Assembly (NCBI GenBank): GCA_905221605.1
Contig: CAJNDS010002478.1
Location: 1-64,000, forward strand
Reading direction: 5' to 3'
DNA: 64,000 bases
Source: Symbiodinium natans
Lineage: Eukaryota; Sar; Dinophyceae; Suessiales; Symbiodiniaceae
Part shown: piece after piece, positions 23,960 through 33,379 of the stretch
How the letters are laid out: each line of letters begins with the position of its first letter
Numbering within the stretch: the stretch's first letter is position 1
Notes under the pieces: generated by a model
Told to the model about the DNA's origin: nothing
The model's input: only the letters and a program-made list of their open reading frames with translations
The model's database searches: none
Program-made: the position numbers and the translations under genes

Positions 23960-24925
23960 TGCCTTGGAGAACGTTTCCACGAAGCCCGAGCACCCCATGG
24001 TTTACGTACATTGAGATGTTTAGCCATGCCCCTGCGACCAGCCCTAAAAACTTGTGCTTTAACTCGATAAAACACCATGGATGTTTCCCCTGCGACCAAA
24101 TGGCTTGCGCCATGGCGCGAGCTGTTTGGTCATCAGGGCGCAGATGGGTGCTAGTTGCTTACGACCTCACCCGCGGGGCCATACAACAAAGCTCGAGGGC
24201 CCTCACCAAACCCTACAAGCACAAAGGGGGGACATACGACAAACCTCCAAGGGTTATGTTTTTACTTCTACAGTGTTCTGAATCCCAAAGCTTGGGTGCT
24301 GTTTGAGTACGCTCGGCCCCCCAAAAAGCAGGATGCTAGTTGAACACGCTCGGTCCCCAAAACTTGGGTGCTGTTTGAGTACGCTCGGTCCCGCAAAGCA
24401 GGATGCTAGTTGAACACGCTCGGTCCCCAAAACTTGGGTCAAAACACTCAGTCTTTTCGCACACACAAGGACCAACCAAGACGCCTCTCTGAAACCTTCA
24501 AACCTGTCACGCTGGGCGCTTCAGCACGTTCTGGCTCTAGGGATTTCAGGCCTAACCTCGAGGGGCCCTCACCCTGCGAGCACGAAGGGCAGACACTAGG
24601 AACAACATAGGATGTTGTTTTGCGCTTGTACGGAACCTTTTCGCAGAGCAAGCAGGGTTTTACCCAACTCTTCTTGCTCTGCGAAAAGGTTCACAGCCCC
24701 TAAAAAAAGGTGGTTTAAGTACATAGAGATGTTTATCCCTTGTGTGCTGGCAATGTAATGGCGGCTCTATAGGTACAAGCGCTAAAACATCCTATGTTTT
24801 TCCTCACGATTGCACTTTCAGAACACTGTAGAAGCAAAAAATCTCCCTTAGATGCTTGTCGTATGTCCCCTCCCTTCGTGCTAGGGTTTGGTGAGGGCCC
24901 CAGAAATTTGTCGCATGTCCCTTCG
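23960..24925. repeat. Dispersed repeat cluster next to the retroelement
   Basis: It contains the palindromic GCGCCATGGCGC unit (24090-24133), tandem CGCTCGGTCCCCAAAACTTG / AGCAGGATGCTAGTTGA units (24310-24440), a perfect hairpin (24633-24692), and inverted matches to TATGTTTTTACTTCTACAG-type sequence. The same family fills 33380-34870, on the other side of the retroelement. Confidence 0.85.
24633..24692. repeat. Perfect 20-bp hairpin
   Basis: Arms GAACCTTTTCGCAGAGCAAG (24633-24652) and its exact reverse complement (24673-24692) enclose a 20-base loop. A related single arm is near 34110-34135. Confidence 0.9.
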
Positions 24926-24950
24926 TGCTCGCAGGGTGATGGCCCTAATT

Positions 24951-25112
24951 AAGCAAGCTCGTTTCCTTTTCCGCGCAGCGTCATGCAGAAGTACGTGTAG
25001 GTGCCATGTGCTGTGCAATCGGCACCACCATCATGCGAGCTGCTGGAGGGCCAGAAGCATGCTCCTGTAGAATGCAAGCTAACTGGGAGCTCCAAGCAGC
25101 TCCTCGAAAACC
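24951..25112 (-). repeat. Retroelement repeat B2 (3' end)
   Basis: 162 bp identical to B1 at 25182-25343. It includes GTCATGCAGAAGTACGTGTA and GGCACCACCATCATGCGAGC. It marks the 3' boundary of the element. Confidence 0.92.
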
Positions 25113-25134
25113 AGCGACTGGGCGGGTGGGCGGG

Positions 25135-25177
25135 AGAAGCTTGAGGCGGCGCATCAGACGTACTCTCCTTGCTTATG
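25135..25177 (-). repeat. Retroelement repeat A2
   Basis: 43 bp identical to A1 at 33225-33267. It contains TTGAGGCGGCGCATCAGACG and lies between B1 and B2. Confidence 0.92.
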
Positions 25178-25181
25178 GGTC

Positions 25182-25343
25182 AAGCAAGCTCGTTTCCTTT
25201 TCCGCGCAGCGTCATGCAGAAGTACGTGTAGGTGCCATGTGCTGTGCAATCGGCACCACCATCATGCGAGCTGCTGGAGGGCCAGAAGCATGCTCCTGTA
25301 GAATGCAAGCTAACTGGGAGCTCCAAGCAGCTCCTCGAAAACC
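25182..25343 (-). repeat. Retroelement repeat B1
   Basis: 162 bp identical to B2. It starts four bases from A2 and 136 bases past the stop of the recombinase frame. Confidence 0.92.
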
Positions 25344-25478
25344 CACACCACCCAAGCCGGGGCACGAAGCCGGTGAGGACGGCGATGCCGTGAGAAAACC
25401 GCACCACCACATCCTCCTCAAGCGTCTGCTGGTTTTTCGAGCAAGTAAAACCAAGCCTCCCGGGGAATCCGCGCACGT

Positions 25479-28400
25479 TCAAAGAAAAAGGCCTTTTCCA
25501 GCAACAACGAAAAACTGTAAGCCATACCACCTGCCCCTTCGTCTGACCAGGTCAGGGCTTTCTGTCAAGTGTAGCAGAAAAGTTGCGCCACCTGGGCGCA
25601 ACGACGAGAGCTCGAAGACGACCTTTCCCTGGTGCACAAGCCCAAGGCGTTGTTGCAGAAGACAAAGCGGTCGACGAAGGGTACCAGCTGAAAAAGGCCA
25701 GAGCCGACTGTTCGGATGTAGTTTTCCAAAGGCCAAAGAAAGAAGCTTCAGGACGTCAGCGGGGTCCAACTTTACAGCCTGGTGTCTGGCAGCCCGTCCT
25801 CGAGTTTTTGGGGAACGAATCTGTAGGATGCCATATTCAACTCCCGGGCCGCAGTCCTCAGGCAGGATGAGATCGGAGCGAAGCGCTCCAATGATCTCGC
25901 CTGCCCGTAGCAGTCCAGTCCACCCTAAGGCCAGAGCTGCAGCTTCCCGAAGCCAGCCCCACGCTAGTGCTGTAGCGAGAATCGCCAGGAGGATACCTTT
26001 GGGCATGGCCTTATGATGCTCATGTGGCTCCTCGGCCTGCCAGGCAAAAGCCAAGTCCCAAGCGGCAGATAAGTTCCGCCGCAGACTGGGTCGCAAAGAT
26101 GCTACGGCATTGATCGTCTCAGAGAATTTTCCATAGGCGACTCCTGACTTGAACATGTACTGGCCATACTTGACCAATGCGGCAGCGACAGCTTCAGCCT
26201 CGCCTAGGGGCAGATCCAGCAGGTATGAAAGAGATGTACGCTCATTCCTGATCAGCCAAGTATCAAATGCAAGGGCAAGCTTAGCGCGATTCTCGCGGGT
26301 GACTGGTCGAACAATCCGGTCAGCAACGAGCGTGATGGGCCCCCTTCTCTCAGCTCTGCGGGCGTCAGCAGGTGTCGCAGGTGCTGGTGTGGCCATGGCT
26401 CGGGCGAGGCTGCTAAGGACTACAACCCTTACAACGAAACCAGCACCGAACAACGAAGCCGAACCAGTGAGACAGAGACTCAAGAGAGAAAGGAAGGTAG
26501 AAGAGAGTAGGCGAGGGGAGGGGCTCCTGGAGAAAGAACGGCGAGGGTAGAAAGGCTTGGCAACTTGGAGACGGCTACAGAGGTGACGCCCGGCCCCGCA
26601 CGCAGGCCTGCGATTAGACTCCCTGCACGCTTCAGAAAACGGCGGCCCGCGGCTCGCGAACCAGCCGAGAAGAGGCAGGCAGCAAGAGAGCACAACAGCA
26701 GCAGCGCAGATGAGCAGGAGGCCGCAGTGGACAGAGGGACGGGCGATCTCCCCGTCGCAAGGCTCAAAAGGGGAAGAAGGAGATGAGCCCTCGGAGGCGA
26801 CAGGGAAGGCAGCAGCTGACAGAGCACCACAACGTTGGACGCATGTGACCACGATGAAGATCCGAGCCCAGGAGGCAAGGGGCCTCGAGAGCTTCAGGAC
26901 AGCAAGCGCGTGGCACTGATCGACAGTGAAAGCTTTGTGAATCGCAACAGCTGCTCTCTCGGGGAGCTCCCTGAAGCGAGTGGGAGCATCTGCAGTATTC
27001 AGTCTTGTAGGAGCAAACCCTATGGCTAAGTATAAACCAAAAGCGAGCTGGAGCGCGGCAGCCCGCTGAAGGGCAGGAGTGAGCGCCCTCGAGGTCGATC
27101 GACCTTTTGCCAGGGCACTCTTTGCGACAGAAGAGTCGGAGAGCGCCGTGACTCGTGCGTCAGGCTCCTCCCGCGCGATGTTTCGCAACAGAGCAACAAG
27201 CGAAGCTAGCTCCAACACGTTGATGTGGCTAGAGGACCGCCAGGGTATGACGGTTGTGACCTCCCATTTTGCCGCACAAAGGCAGTCATTGATAATGATG
27301 TTCTCAATGCCAGGGCGTTCACGCTGCTGAGGGGCACCAATTGCCTCAGCAAGAGTTTTTGCAATCTGGTACGCAAGACCAGGGCAAAAGGCAGCGGAGC
27401 CTTGACTGGCGGCCTTTTGGAGCCCTGCGTGAGGGTGACCCCCCCTGCACTTTAGCTCAAGCCGGTGCTTTGGGATTCCGAAGCCAAGGAATCGGAACTC
27501 CTTTCGGTGGGGACTCCCATACCTGCAACTAGCAAGATGCCACTCCTCGACTCCATTGCGACCTGCGACGGCCTTCCACCATCTTGTCCAGGCAAGCCTT
27601 GACAGTCTTGGCGTCACGAAGAGCGTGGGGACGTCCCAGTACCAGGCGATGCAGAAGAAAGCTAGGCATCGTTGAGCAAGCGCGCTCCCGATCTTGATCC
27701 TAGACTGCCCTCGGCTGATTCTTTCAGATTTCGCAGGAGTGCCCAGTTTGGGGTAAGCAGCAAGGCTGAAGGTGGCGCAAGGAGGGGAAAGAAAGAGCGA
27801 CCTAGCTCTACCCGAAGAAAGCATAGAGCCAAGCCAGACTCCGAAAGATGCATCGAGGATGTCAAAATGTGGGCTCTCAGAGATGTCTATGGGAGGCCCA
27901 ACAACAAGCCCAAGCTCGGAGGCCTCCTTTGAGACGACAGCGGATCCTCCACATATCTCGATGAGGTCAAGGATGAACTCAGGTGCTCTGGGAATGTCCT
28001 CAGGATCAAGATGTGCCTCACAATCCTCGTCGGAGAGAGGGATGCCAGCTGCCCGGCAATTTGCCCGCGCAGGGAAGTCAAGACGGCTGTAGCCCCCCTT
28101 CCTATCGCTACTCAACCAAAGGCTTCGACTAAGGTCTCGAGGGATGGTAGTCTTGCATATCGCACCCCGGCCAAGTGAGGCATCAGTGGCGTAGAGAGAC
28201 TCAGAGTGCTCGGCACAAAGGTCGGAAGCGAAGAGCGGCATGAGGGCTCCACATAAGGCAAGCTCTTGGGCAGTGCGCCGGGAGAGGCCAATAGGCCTCT
28301 TCATGTCAGATGGGCAGGCGGTGGTCTTGGCAACAGGCTCAAAGACCTTAGACAGGAGAACCATGCAGCACCTTCTAAACATGGCAGCGGAGACAAGGGC

Positions 28401-29165
28401 CCCAGTGAGTTTTGACAAGAGGAGCGGGGACGAAATAGGGAGCCTGGCCGCACGCAAACAGAGGACAGCAAGAGGTAAGCGCCGACTCAGGGGCGCAGCA
28501 GCCGTCACAAGGCCATTTCTTACGGCAGCGTCTCCAGAGATAACTTCGGCTCCGATTGCTTTGAAATTGGTGGCGCCAATGACGTCTTTTTCGGGAGATC
28601 CCATGACCTCCTCAGCTTTATACGCGCAGATCGCGGCTCGATGGAGCGCAGCGGCTTGGGTCTCCTCAGCTTTAGTAGCAGCTGGCACCACAGAGAGGCT
28701 GACAAAATCGTCGATGACAAGAGCAGCCCAGGTGTCAGACAAGGGAGCAGGACATCCTCCGAGAAGCCACTGTCCATCAGGCAAAGCGCCATAGAAGGAA
28801 AGGAGTTGGGAGTGAGCCTCGAGGGCGTACTCCACGCCTAAATGGTCGCCTTGGAAAAGAGACATGAAGCATGGAGTGACCTCCGAGGGCACGAGGACGC
28901 CTTTTCTCTTGTTGTGGGAAGCGACGTCGCAGCTGGCGAGGCGGTGGCCCTCGAGCCCACAAGTGAGAAGTGAGTGGGCCTGTTCGGCATAGCTCGCGTC
29001 ATGAGGCGAATCCACAGAGCTGGAACCCTCGGCATCAAAGGACTCGGGCGAGAAGGAAAAACCCAGGGCATTTGAACACGCCCTCTCCTCCGAGACTCGC
29101 ATCTGGCGATAGAAATCCTTGCGGTCGCTTGTAAAAGCAACGACTTTCTGGGAGTATCTTTTCAC
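25479..29165 (-). pseudogene. Retroelement polyprotein: RT, RNase H with inserted methyltransferase-like domain, tyrosine recombinase
   Basis: 1228 codons. In order: reverse transcriptase with FTSDRKDFYRQM (residues 11-22) and the catalytic VIDDF (150-154); RNase H beginning TDASLGRG (327-334); a class-I methyltransferase-like stretch (about 397-580) with LSPPCATFS (459-467), the PC motif of cytosine-5 methyltransferases; then the rest of RNase H, with HINVLEL (E652), SDSSV (D677) and TADAPTR (D726). A recombinase follows from an internal ATG at 26396: GLLRAGEII carries Arg1087, and LRPGGAT and RRRGRW are the later boxes. The frame ends at GRW plus 15 residues, and the expected C-terminal tyrosine helix is not recognisable. 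The frame is closed upstream only by a TGA, so I class it as a pseudogene. Confidence 0.88.
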
Positions 29166-29186
29166 GAGGAGTGAGACCAGCTGGGC

Positions 29187-30700
29187 TCAGCACGGTAGGT
29201 TTTTGGAGGGTCCACTGATAGAGTACTCAAGACAATTCTGGGCCCTGCGGTCCCCTATCTGCCTGTCCCTGGAATCATCCTTGAATGCGTTGAAAACGCG
29301 GCAAGCAGTGCGCAAGTTGGGCGGGCCCCGCTTGAGGTGCAAAATGTTCTGTGTGGACCAGAGGAGAGCCAGTCGATGGTTCTCTGTGGGACTCTCAAGA
29401 CTAACGTCCGGAAGATCTGCCCAAGTGGGGTCAAGGCCATGTTGCAGTATCTTGGGTTCTTGGTACGGCAGCCATAATACGCCATCTAGCCACAGCTTTG
29501 CGTCCCAGTTTCCCCTGCCACTGATCCTCAGTCGGGAGACATCGAGAGGCCTGTAGGGCTGGAGCTGGGGCAATGAACTGTCAGGCTGAATTGACGGCAC
29601 AGTGTCAAGAAGCAGCTTATCCTTACCGAAAGAACCCGGACCCTTACCTAAAGAACCCGGACACCCAACCCCAGGTTGCGCAAGTGGCACATGTGCAGGA
29701 AGCGGCTTACCCCTGGGCAGGGGATTACCTACGGAACCACTAGGGTCACTAAGGAAGGGATAGGCCTTAGGGTACCCAACCCCAGCTGCTGGCTTGGATC
29801 GCGCCAGCGTCGCAGGTGCAATGCACGGCTTACCCCCGGGTGGAGGATTACCTACAGAACCTGAAGAGCTAGGGAGGGGTCCAGGCTTAGGGAAACCACT
29901 TAGGCACGGCAGTGCCTGAGCGCAGTCATCATGGCCAGCCAAGGCAGATGGCACAGCTGCGGGGGACGGCTTACCCCCGGGCGAGGGATTACCTAAAGAA
30001 CCCGACGAACTAGGGAGGGGTCCAGGATTAGGGGAACCAACCCGGCTGAATGCGTCATGTGGAGATTCATGGGCTGGCCTCACTATGTCAGCAGTAACAA
30101 GGCCAGAACTCACAACCTTCGGAGGCGGGCTGGGAAGTCCGTGGCCGGCCTGCGGTTCACAGAAAGGCTCGTCCAGCATGGAGGACGCGTAAGAGCCCTG
30201 GCTCGAGGCGCATATAGCAGAAGCAAGGTGCTCGAGCTCGAGAAGTTTGCAAACTAATTCAGGACCCGACCTGCCAGGTACCAGAAGCATCTGCTCCTGG
30301 CGGGAGTCACACGCTATCAAGAACTTCCAGATGCGTTTAAAGCATCGCCTCTGGTGGGGATTTGGATGTCTCCACAGCAGCTCGGTCTGAGAGGGCCACT
30401 TCAACTGGTCATGAAGGAAATTCAAAGCCATAACGACACAGTGGAGGGCGCGCCGCAATCTGAGCCGACGCCACTCAGATTTAGCAAGCCGTGGGCCACT
30501 GCTCTGGAAGATGCCCAAGAAAGGGGCCGGCAGTGGAAAGATAGCGGAAGCTGGGGCAGTGCCGCAGCGGCTGTGCGGAGAACGGAAAGAAAAAGCCAGG
30601 AAAGCCGAGAATGGAGTCCTGGTGCGGACCAACCACCTCGGCAGGGCAGCAAAGAAAGAGGAAGCCGTGCAGACTTCCGAGAGGGCAGCGTGCACAACGT
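29187..30700 (-). pseudogene. Retroelement: region preceding the RT core
   Basis: It is in the same reading frame as the polyprotein at 29165 and separated from it only by a TGA at 29189-29187. It contains TRTPFSAFLAFSF and IFPLPAPF, a helical WPSQTELLWRHPN segment, three Pro/Ser/Gly-rich imperfect repeats (PGPLPSSSGS followed by GNPSPGGKP-like), then LPYQEPKIL and FNAFKDDSRDRQIGDRRAQN. I know the last motif as the lead-in to RT motif A in dinoflagellate retroelements. The frame opens at about 30.7 kb, where an overlap with another frame suggests a frameshift. Confidence 0.8.
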
Positions 30701-31948
30701 CGGCTGATGGTGGTGGGGGCAAGCCACAAAGGGGCGCCGTCGCCACTCGTATCACCAGACAGAGCGGGCGGCCTCATTGGGCCGGCTGCTGTTGCTTTTT
30801 CCGAGGGGGCTTCTTTGGACTGGCAGCCTTCTGGGGCCTGTCGCCTGGGGCTTCGGAGCCACTGTGCGAAGCCCTTCCTTTTTGGTTTTCCAGCCTGCGA
30901 CTGGTTATCACCTCGAGCTCCTTCATGTAAGCAAAGGACAACGGCCACCCATCGTTGAGCAGCCAGCGGCGCGAACGCTCTTGCCTGAATCCGCGTTTGA
31001 AGAGCTCTGTCCGAGAAGAGGGCGGCCGGCGGTTCTTCCAGAAAGGTCAGCTGAAACCCTAGGTCGAGCCGACCACCGTGTAGAGCACCCTGTTCCAAAC
31101 AAACGGCCAGGAGGGCCAGGTGGTCTGCCGCCTGGGCAGTCTTTCCAGCCTGCATCGCGTCCAAGGCATTTGCAACCTGGAAAGCCAGAATACCTAGGTC
31201 CTTTGCGCGGTGGAATCCTCCGAATCTCTCCCAATACCTCGTAAGACAGACTCCGTGGCTCAAGAGCTCGGCCGGATCGGAAGAGTGGCTGCTGGCAGGG
31301 GACATGCGGCGGGCCATGTTTTGGAGGACAGCGTGGTAGAAGACGCCTTTGTTGCTGGCGAGCTCCTCCTGCAGCTTTGCCTCGAGCCCCCACTGATGCT
31401 CCGGGCAGGCTGAGATCCGCGGTGTCTCCTGTGGACAGCTGTGCAACCAGAGCTGTGAGTGCTTGGGACTGCGCCAGCACCGCCTGAGCCAAGGGTGACT
31501 CGGAGCTCTGGGGATTGGCTAGGTTCTCGGCAGCCTCCTCGCACTCCTGTTCTGGGAATGTCATGAGGGTGTGCGGCGGGGCTGCAGTTGGACGACGCCC
31601 CGGGGGAGGACCGATTAGCCCACCAAGCCCTGCGGCCGGGAGGAACTTTGGGGAAGCTCCGAGCCCCAGCGGCGCCGCAAGCTGAGCCACAGTGGAACTA
31701 GGCCCGGCAACTGGAGGGGGCGAAGGCTGCAGCAGTTGCTGCTGTTGTAAGGCTGCCTGCGCCTTTGCTAGCTCCTCGACCTGAGCAGCCAGCCCCGGGA
31801 TCACTGCCGTGATCTGCTGAAGCTGCTGGGCGAGCAGCACCGTGGTGGGTCGCTTCGGTTTTGCCACAACAGGGTTTGCAGACTTTGCGGTAGCGGTATC
31901 CAAGCCGGCGGCCCGCTGCAGAGGATCTTCCCTGCTCAGCTTGAGCAC
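30700..31948 (-). pseudogene. Retroelement: gag-like region, frameshifted
   Basis: Two overlapping minus-strand frames together look like one ancestral protein. The upstream part (from 31948) has a coiled-coil-like LAAQVEELAKAQAALQQQQ, a Pro-rich linker and SQALTALVAQLSTG. The downstream part has KLQEELASNKGVFYHAVLQN, YWERFGGFHRAKDLGILAFQ, LALLAVCLEQGALHGGRLDL and RAFAPLAAQRWV. The switch between frames is near 31370-31420, consistent with a single-base indel. A second switch, into the RT lead-in, is near 30700. The function is presumably capsid-like, inferred from position only. Confidence 0.75.
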
Positions 31949-32021
31949 GGGGCGCTTCCTGACAGGTGGAGGGAGCTTACACCACTGCTTCCGGCCTCAC
32001 CTGGCCTTTGGGTCGCTGATC

Positions 32022-32395
32022 ATGGCCACCTTCGGTCCCGACGATGTGAAGGTGTTCAGCGAGGCGCCTTCCCTCTTTGTGTACGAGCATGCTGGGAATG
32101 GAGACTCAATCGTCGAATCCCAGGCCATTGTCCTGCTAAAAGGAGAACATGGTCTCCTGCTACTGCTGCCTGCGGGGGCCATCCCCGAGGAGGAGTTGGT
32201 CCAGGGGGTTTTGGTCCCAGTGCCCGACTTACTGGGCCCTTCTCGGGTTATAGAGGTTGGTGCTGTGCGCCTGGTTGGTTCAGAGGTGGTTCCTGTTGCA
32301 GATATGGTGCTCACCGCATTGCTTGTGGACTTCTCAACCGCGGTTCTTGCCAAGCTTTACGCCGTCAACCAGGCCGAAGATCCCGAGTTGCACGC
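32022..32395 (+). pseudogene. Retroelement N-terminal domain, in inverted orientation
   Basis: The plus-strand frame from ATG 32022 reads MATFGPDDVKVFSEAP, then IVLLKGEHGLLLLLPAG, LLGPSRVIEVGAVRL and LLVDFSTAVLAKLYAV. I recognise this pattern (VKVF...ILL...GPS..EV...LVDF) as a domain that normally precedes the coiled coil in dinoflagellate YR elements, in the same orientation as RT. Here it is on the opposite strand from everything around it, which suggests an internal inversion with ends near 31950-32020 and 32380-32400. The family is recalled from memory. Confidence 0.6.
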
Positions 32396-32960
32396 GCTTC
32401 ACTTTCCGATGGGAAAGCGTGCGAGACCACGGGGCTTCCCTCAAGGGGACCGACAGCGGAAGAGAAGGCACGATAAGTGCGGTACAAAGCAGGCTCAAAG
32501 TTACCCCCCCCAACCACACAATAGAACTTGGGTGCCAAGGGGATCGTGGGCGAAGGCAAGGGTGAACCAACCCTGTGAGCAAGGACTTCTCTCGCCCAGC
32601 ACCCGGCACGCCACGCTCGGCGGATCCGATCTTCACCACTGAGTTGGCCCGTCACGGACAGGCCTCGGCCCAACACCAAGAGATTGGGAGGGCAAGGAGG
32701 GAAGGCGGCCTCAGTACCTGCTCGGCCCACAGTAGGGTCCGGGGCCCTGGGGGCCTGCAATTGCACCTGGGAAGCGGCAGGGACCGATTGGGATACGTGA
32801 CTGGCAGGATCAGGAACAGGAGAGTTCCCACGGGGCGACTGCACAGGTTCCTGATGGTTCTGGCACCTCAAAGTCCTGCAGATGGGCCAGGAATGCGCTC
32901 ACCTCAGGAAGCGGACCCCTAATAGTAACCTCAAGAGAACCAACCCTAGTAGTTAACGGA
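32380..32960 (-). pseudogene. Retroelement: second N-terminal domain, broken
   Basis: Minus-strand frames give LEVTIRGPLPEVSAFLAHL (near 32.9 kb), RVGSPLPSPTIPLAPKFYCV, YRTYRAFSSAV and SPVVSHAFPSESEARA. The last three follow a pattern I know from the second frame of dinoflagellate YR elements. They are in different frames, so at least one frameshift is present. The role is unknown. Confidence 0.6.
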
Positions 32961-32966
32961 AGATCC

Positions 32967-33224
32967 CTATGACCCTGGCCTTGCATGCAAATATCCGCGC
33001 AGCCGCGGATTGAGGGCTTGCTCTTGGCCCACCTGTGTGAAGGAAGGCCTGAAATGGAAGAAAAGGCAGGCAGTGGAGACAGCGCCACAGATGAAGCCAA
33101 GGAGAAGGGCGAGGACAATGGTCGGCCAAGAAGCGGGATGACAGTAGAACGGACAAGCCAAGCCGAACAAGTTCGTACTCAAAGCCCGAACCCCGAAATC
33201 CAATCCGAAGGACAACCAATCCAT
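32967..33224 (-). CDS. Retroelement small membrane protein
   Basis: 85 codons starting at ATG 33224, the base immediately after repeat A1. The N-terminus is MDWLSFGLDFGVRALS. A membrane segment (WPTIVLALLLGFICGAVSTA) follows, then a basic tail ending RLRGYLHARPGS. Similar short first frames with one membrane span occur at the start of dinoflagellate YR elements (recalled from memory). The function is unknown. The frame is open from the ATG to its stop. Confidence 0.65.
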   Translation of the reverse strand: MDWLSFGLDFGVRALSTNLFGLACPFYCHPASWPTIVLALLLGFICGAVSTACLFFHFRPSFTQVGQEQALNPRLRGYLHARPGS

Positions 33225-33267
33225 AGAAGCTTGAGGCGGCGCATCAGACGTACTCTCCTTGCTTATG
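33225..33267 (-). repeat. Retroelement repeat A1 (5' end)
   Basis: 43 bp identical to A2. It is the outer 5' boundary of the element, and the first start codon follows directly. Confidence 0.92.
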
Positions 33268-33379
33268 TCAGACGTCAATATAGCCGTTTTAAACTGCAAG
33301 CGGGTTATGGGCTCACGATTACGCTACCAGCACGGGCTTTTGGAACCGTGCAAAAATGGTCTATAGGGCCACGATTACG

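Larger units (their letters stand above)
24951..33267 (-). mobile_element. Tyrosine-recombinase retrotransposon with split direct repeats (Ngaro/PAT-type)
   Basis: An 8.3-kb element read on the minus strand. It begins with A1 (33267-33225). Next come a small membrane-protein frame, gag-like frames, and a long frame with reverse transcriptase, RNase H, methyltransferase-like and tyrosine-recombinase domains. It ends with B1 (25343-25182), A2 (25177-25135) and B2 (25112-24951). The A1...B1-A2-B2 order defines the split direct repeats of PAT/Ngaro-like YR elements, which integrate through a circle by recombinase. Both A copies (43 bp) and both B copies (162 bp) match exactly. The coding part is broken: a stop at 29187, frameshifts near 31.4 and 30.7 kb, and an inverted piece at about 32.0-32.4 kb. 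The element lies in sense orientation within an intron of the kinase gene. Confidence 0.9.
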
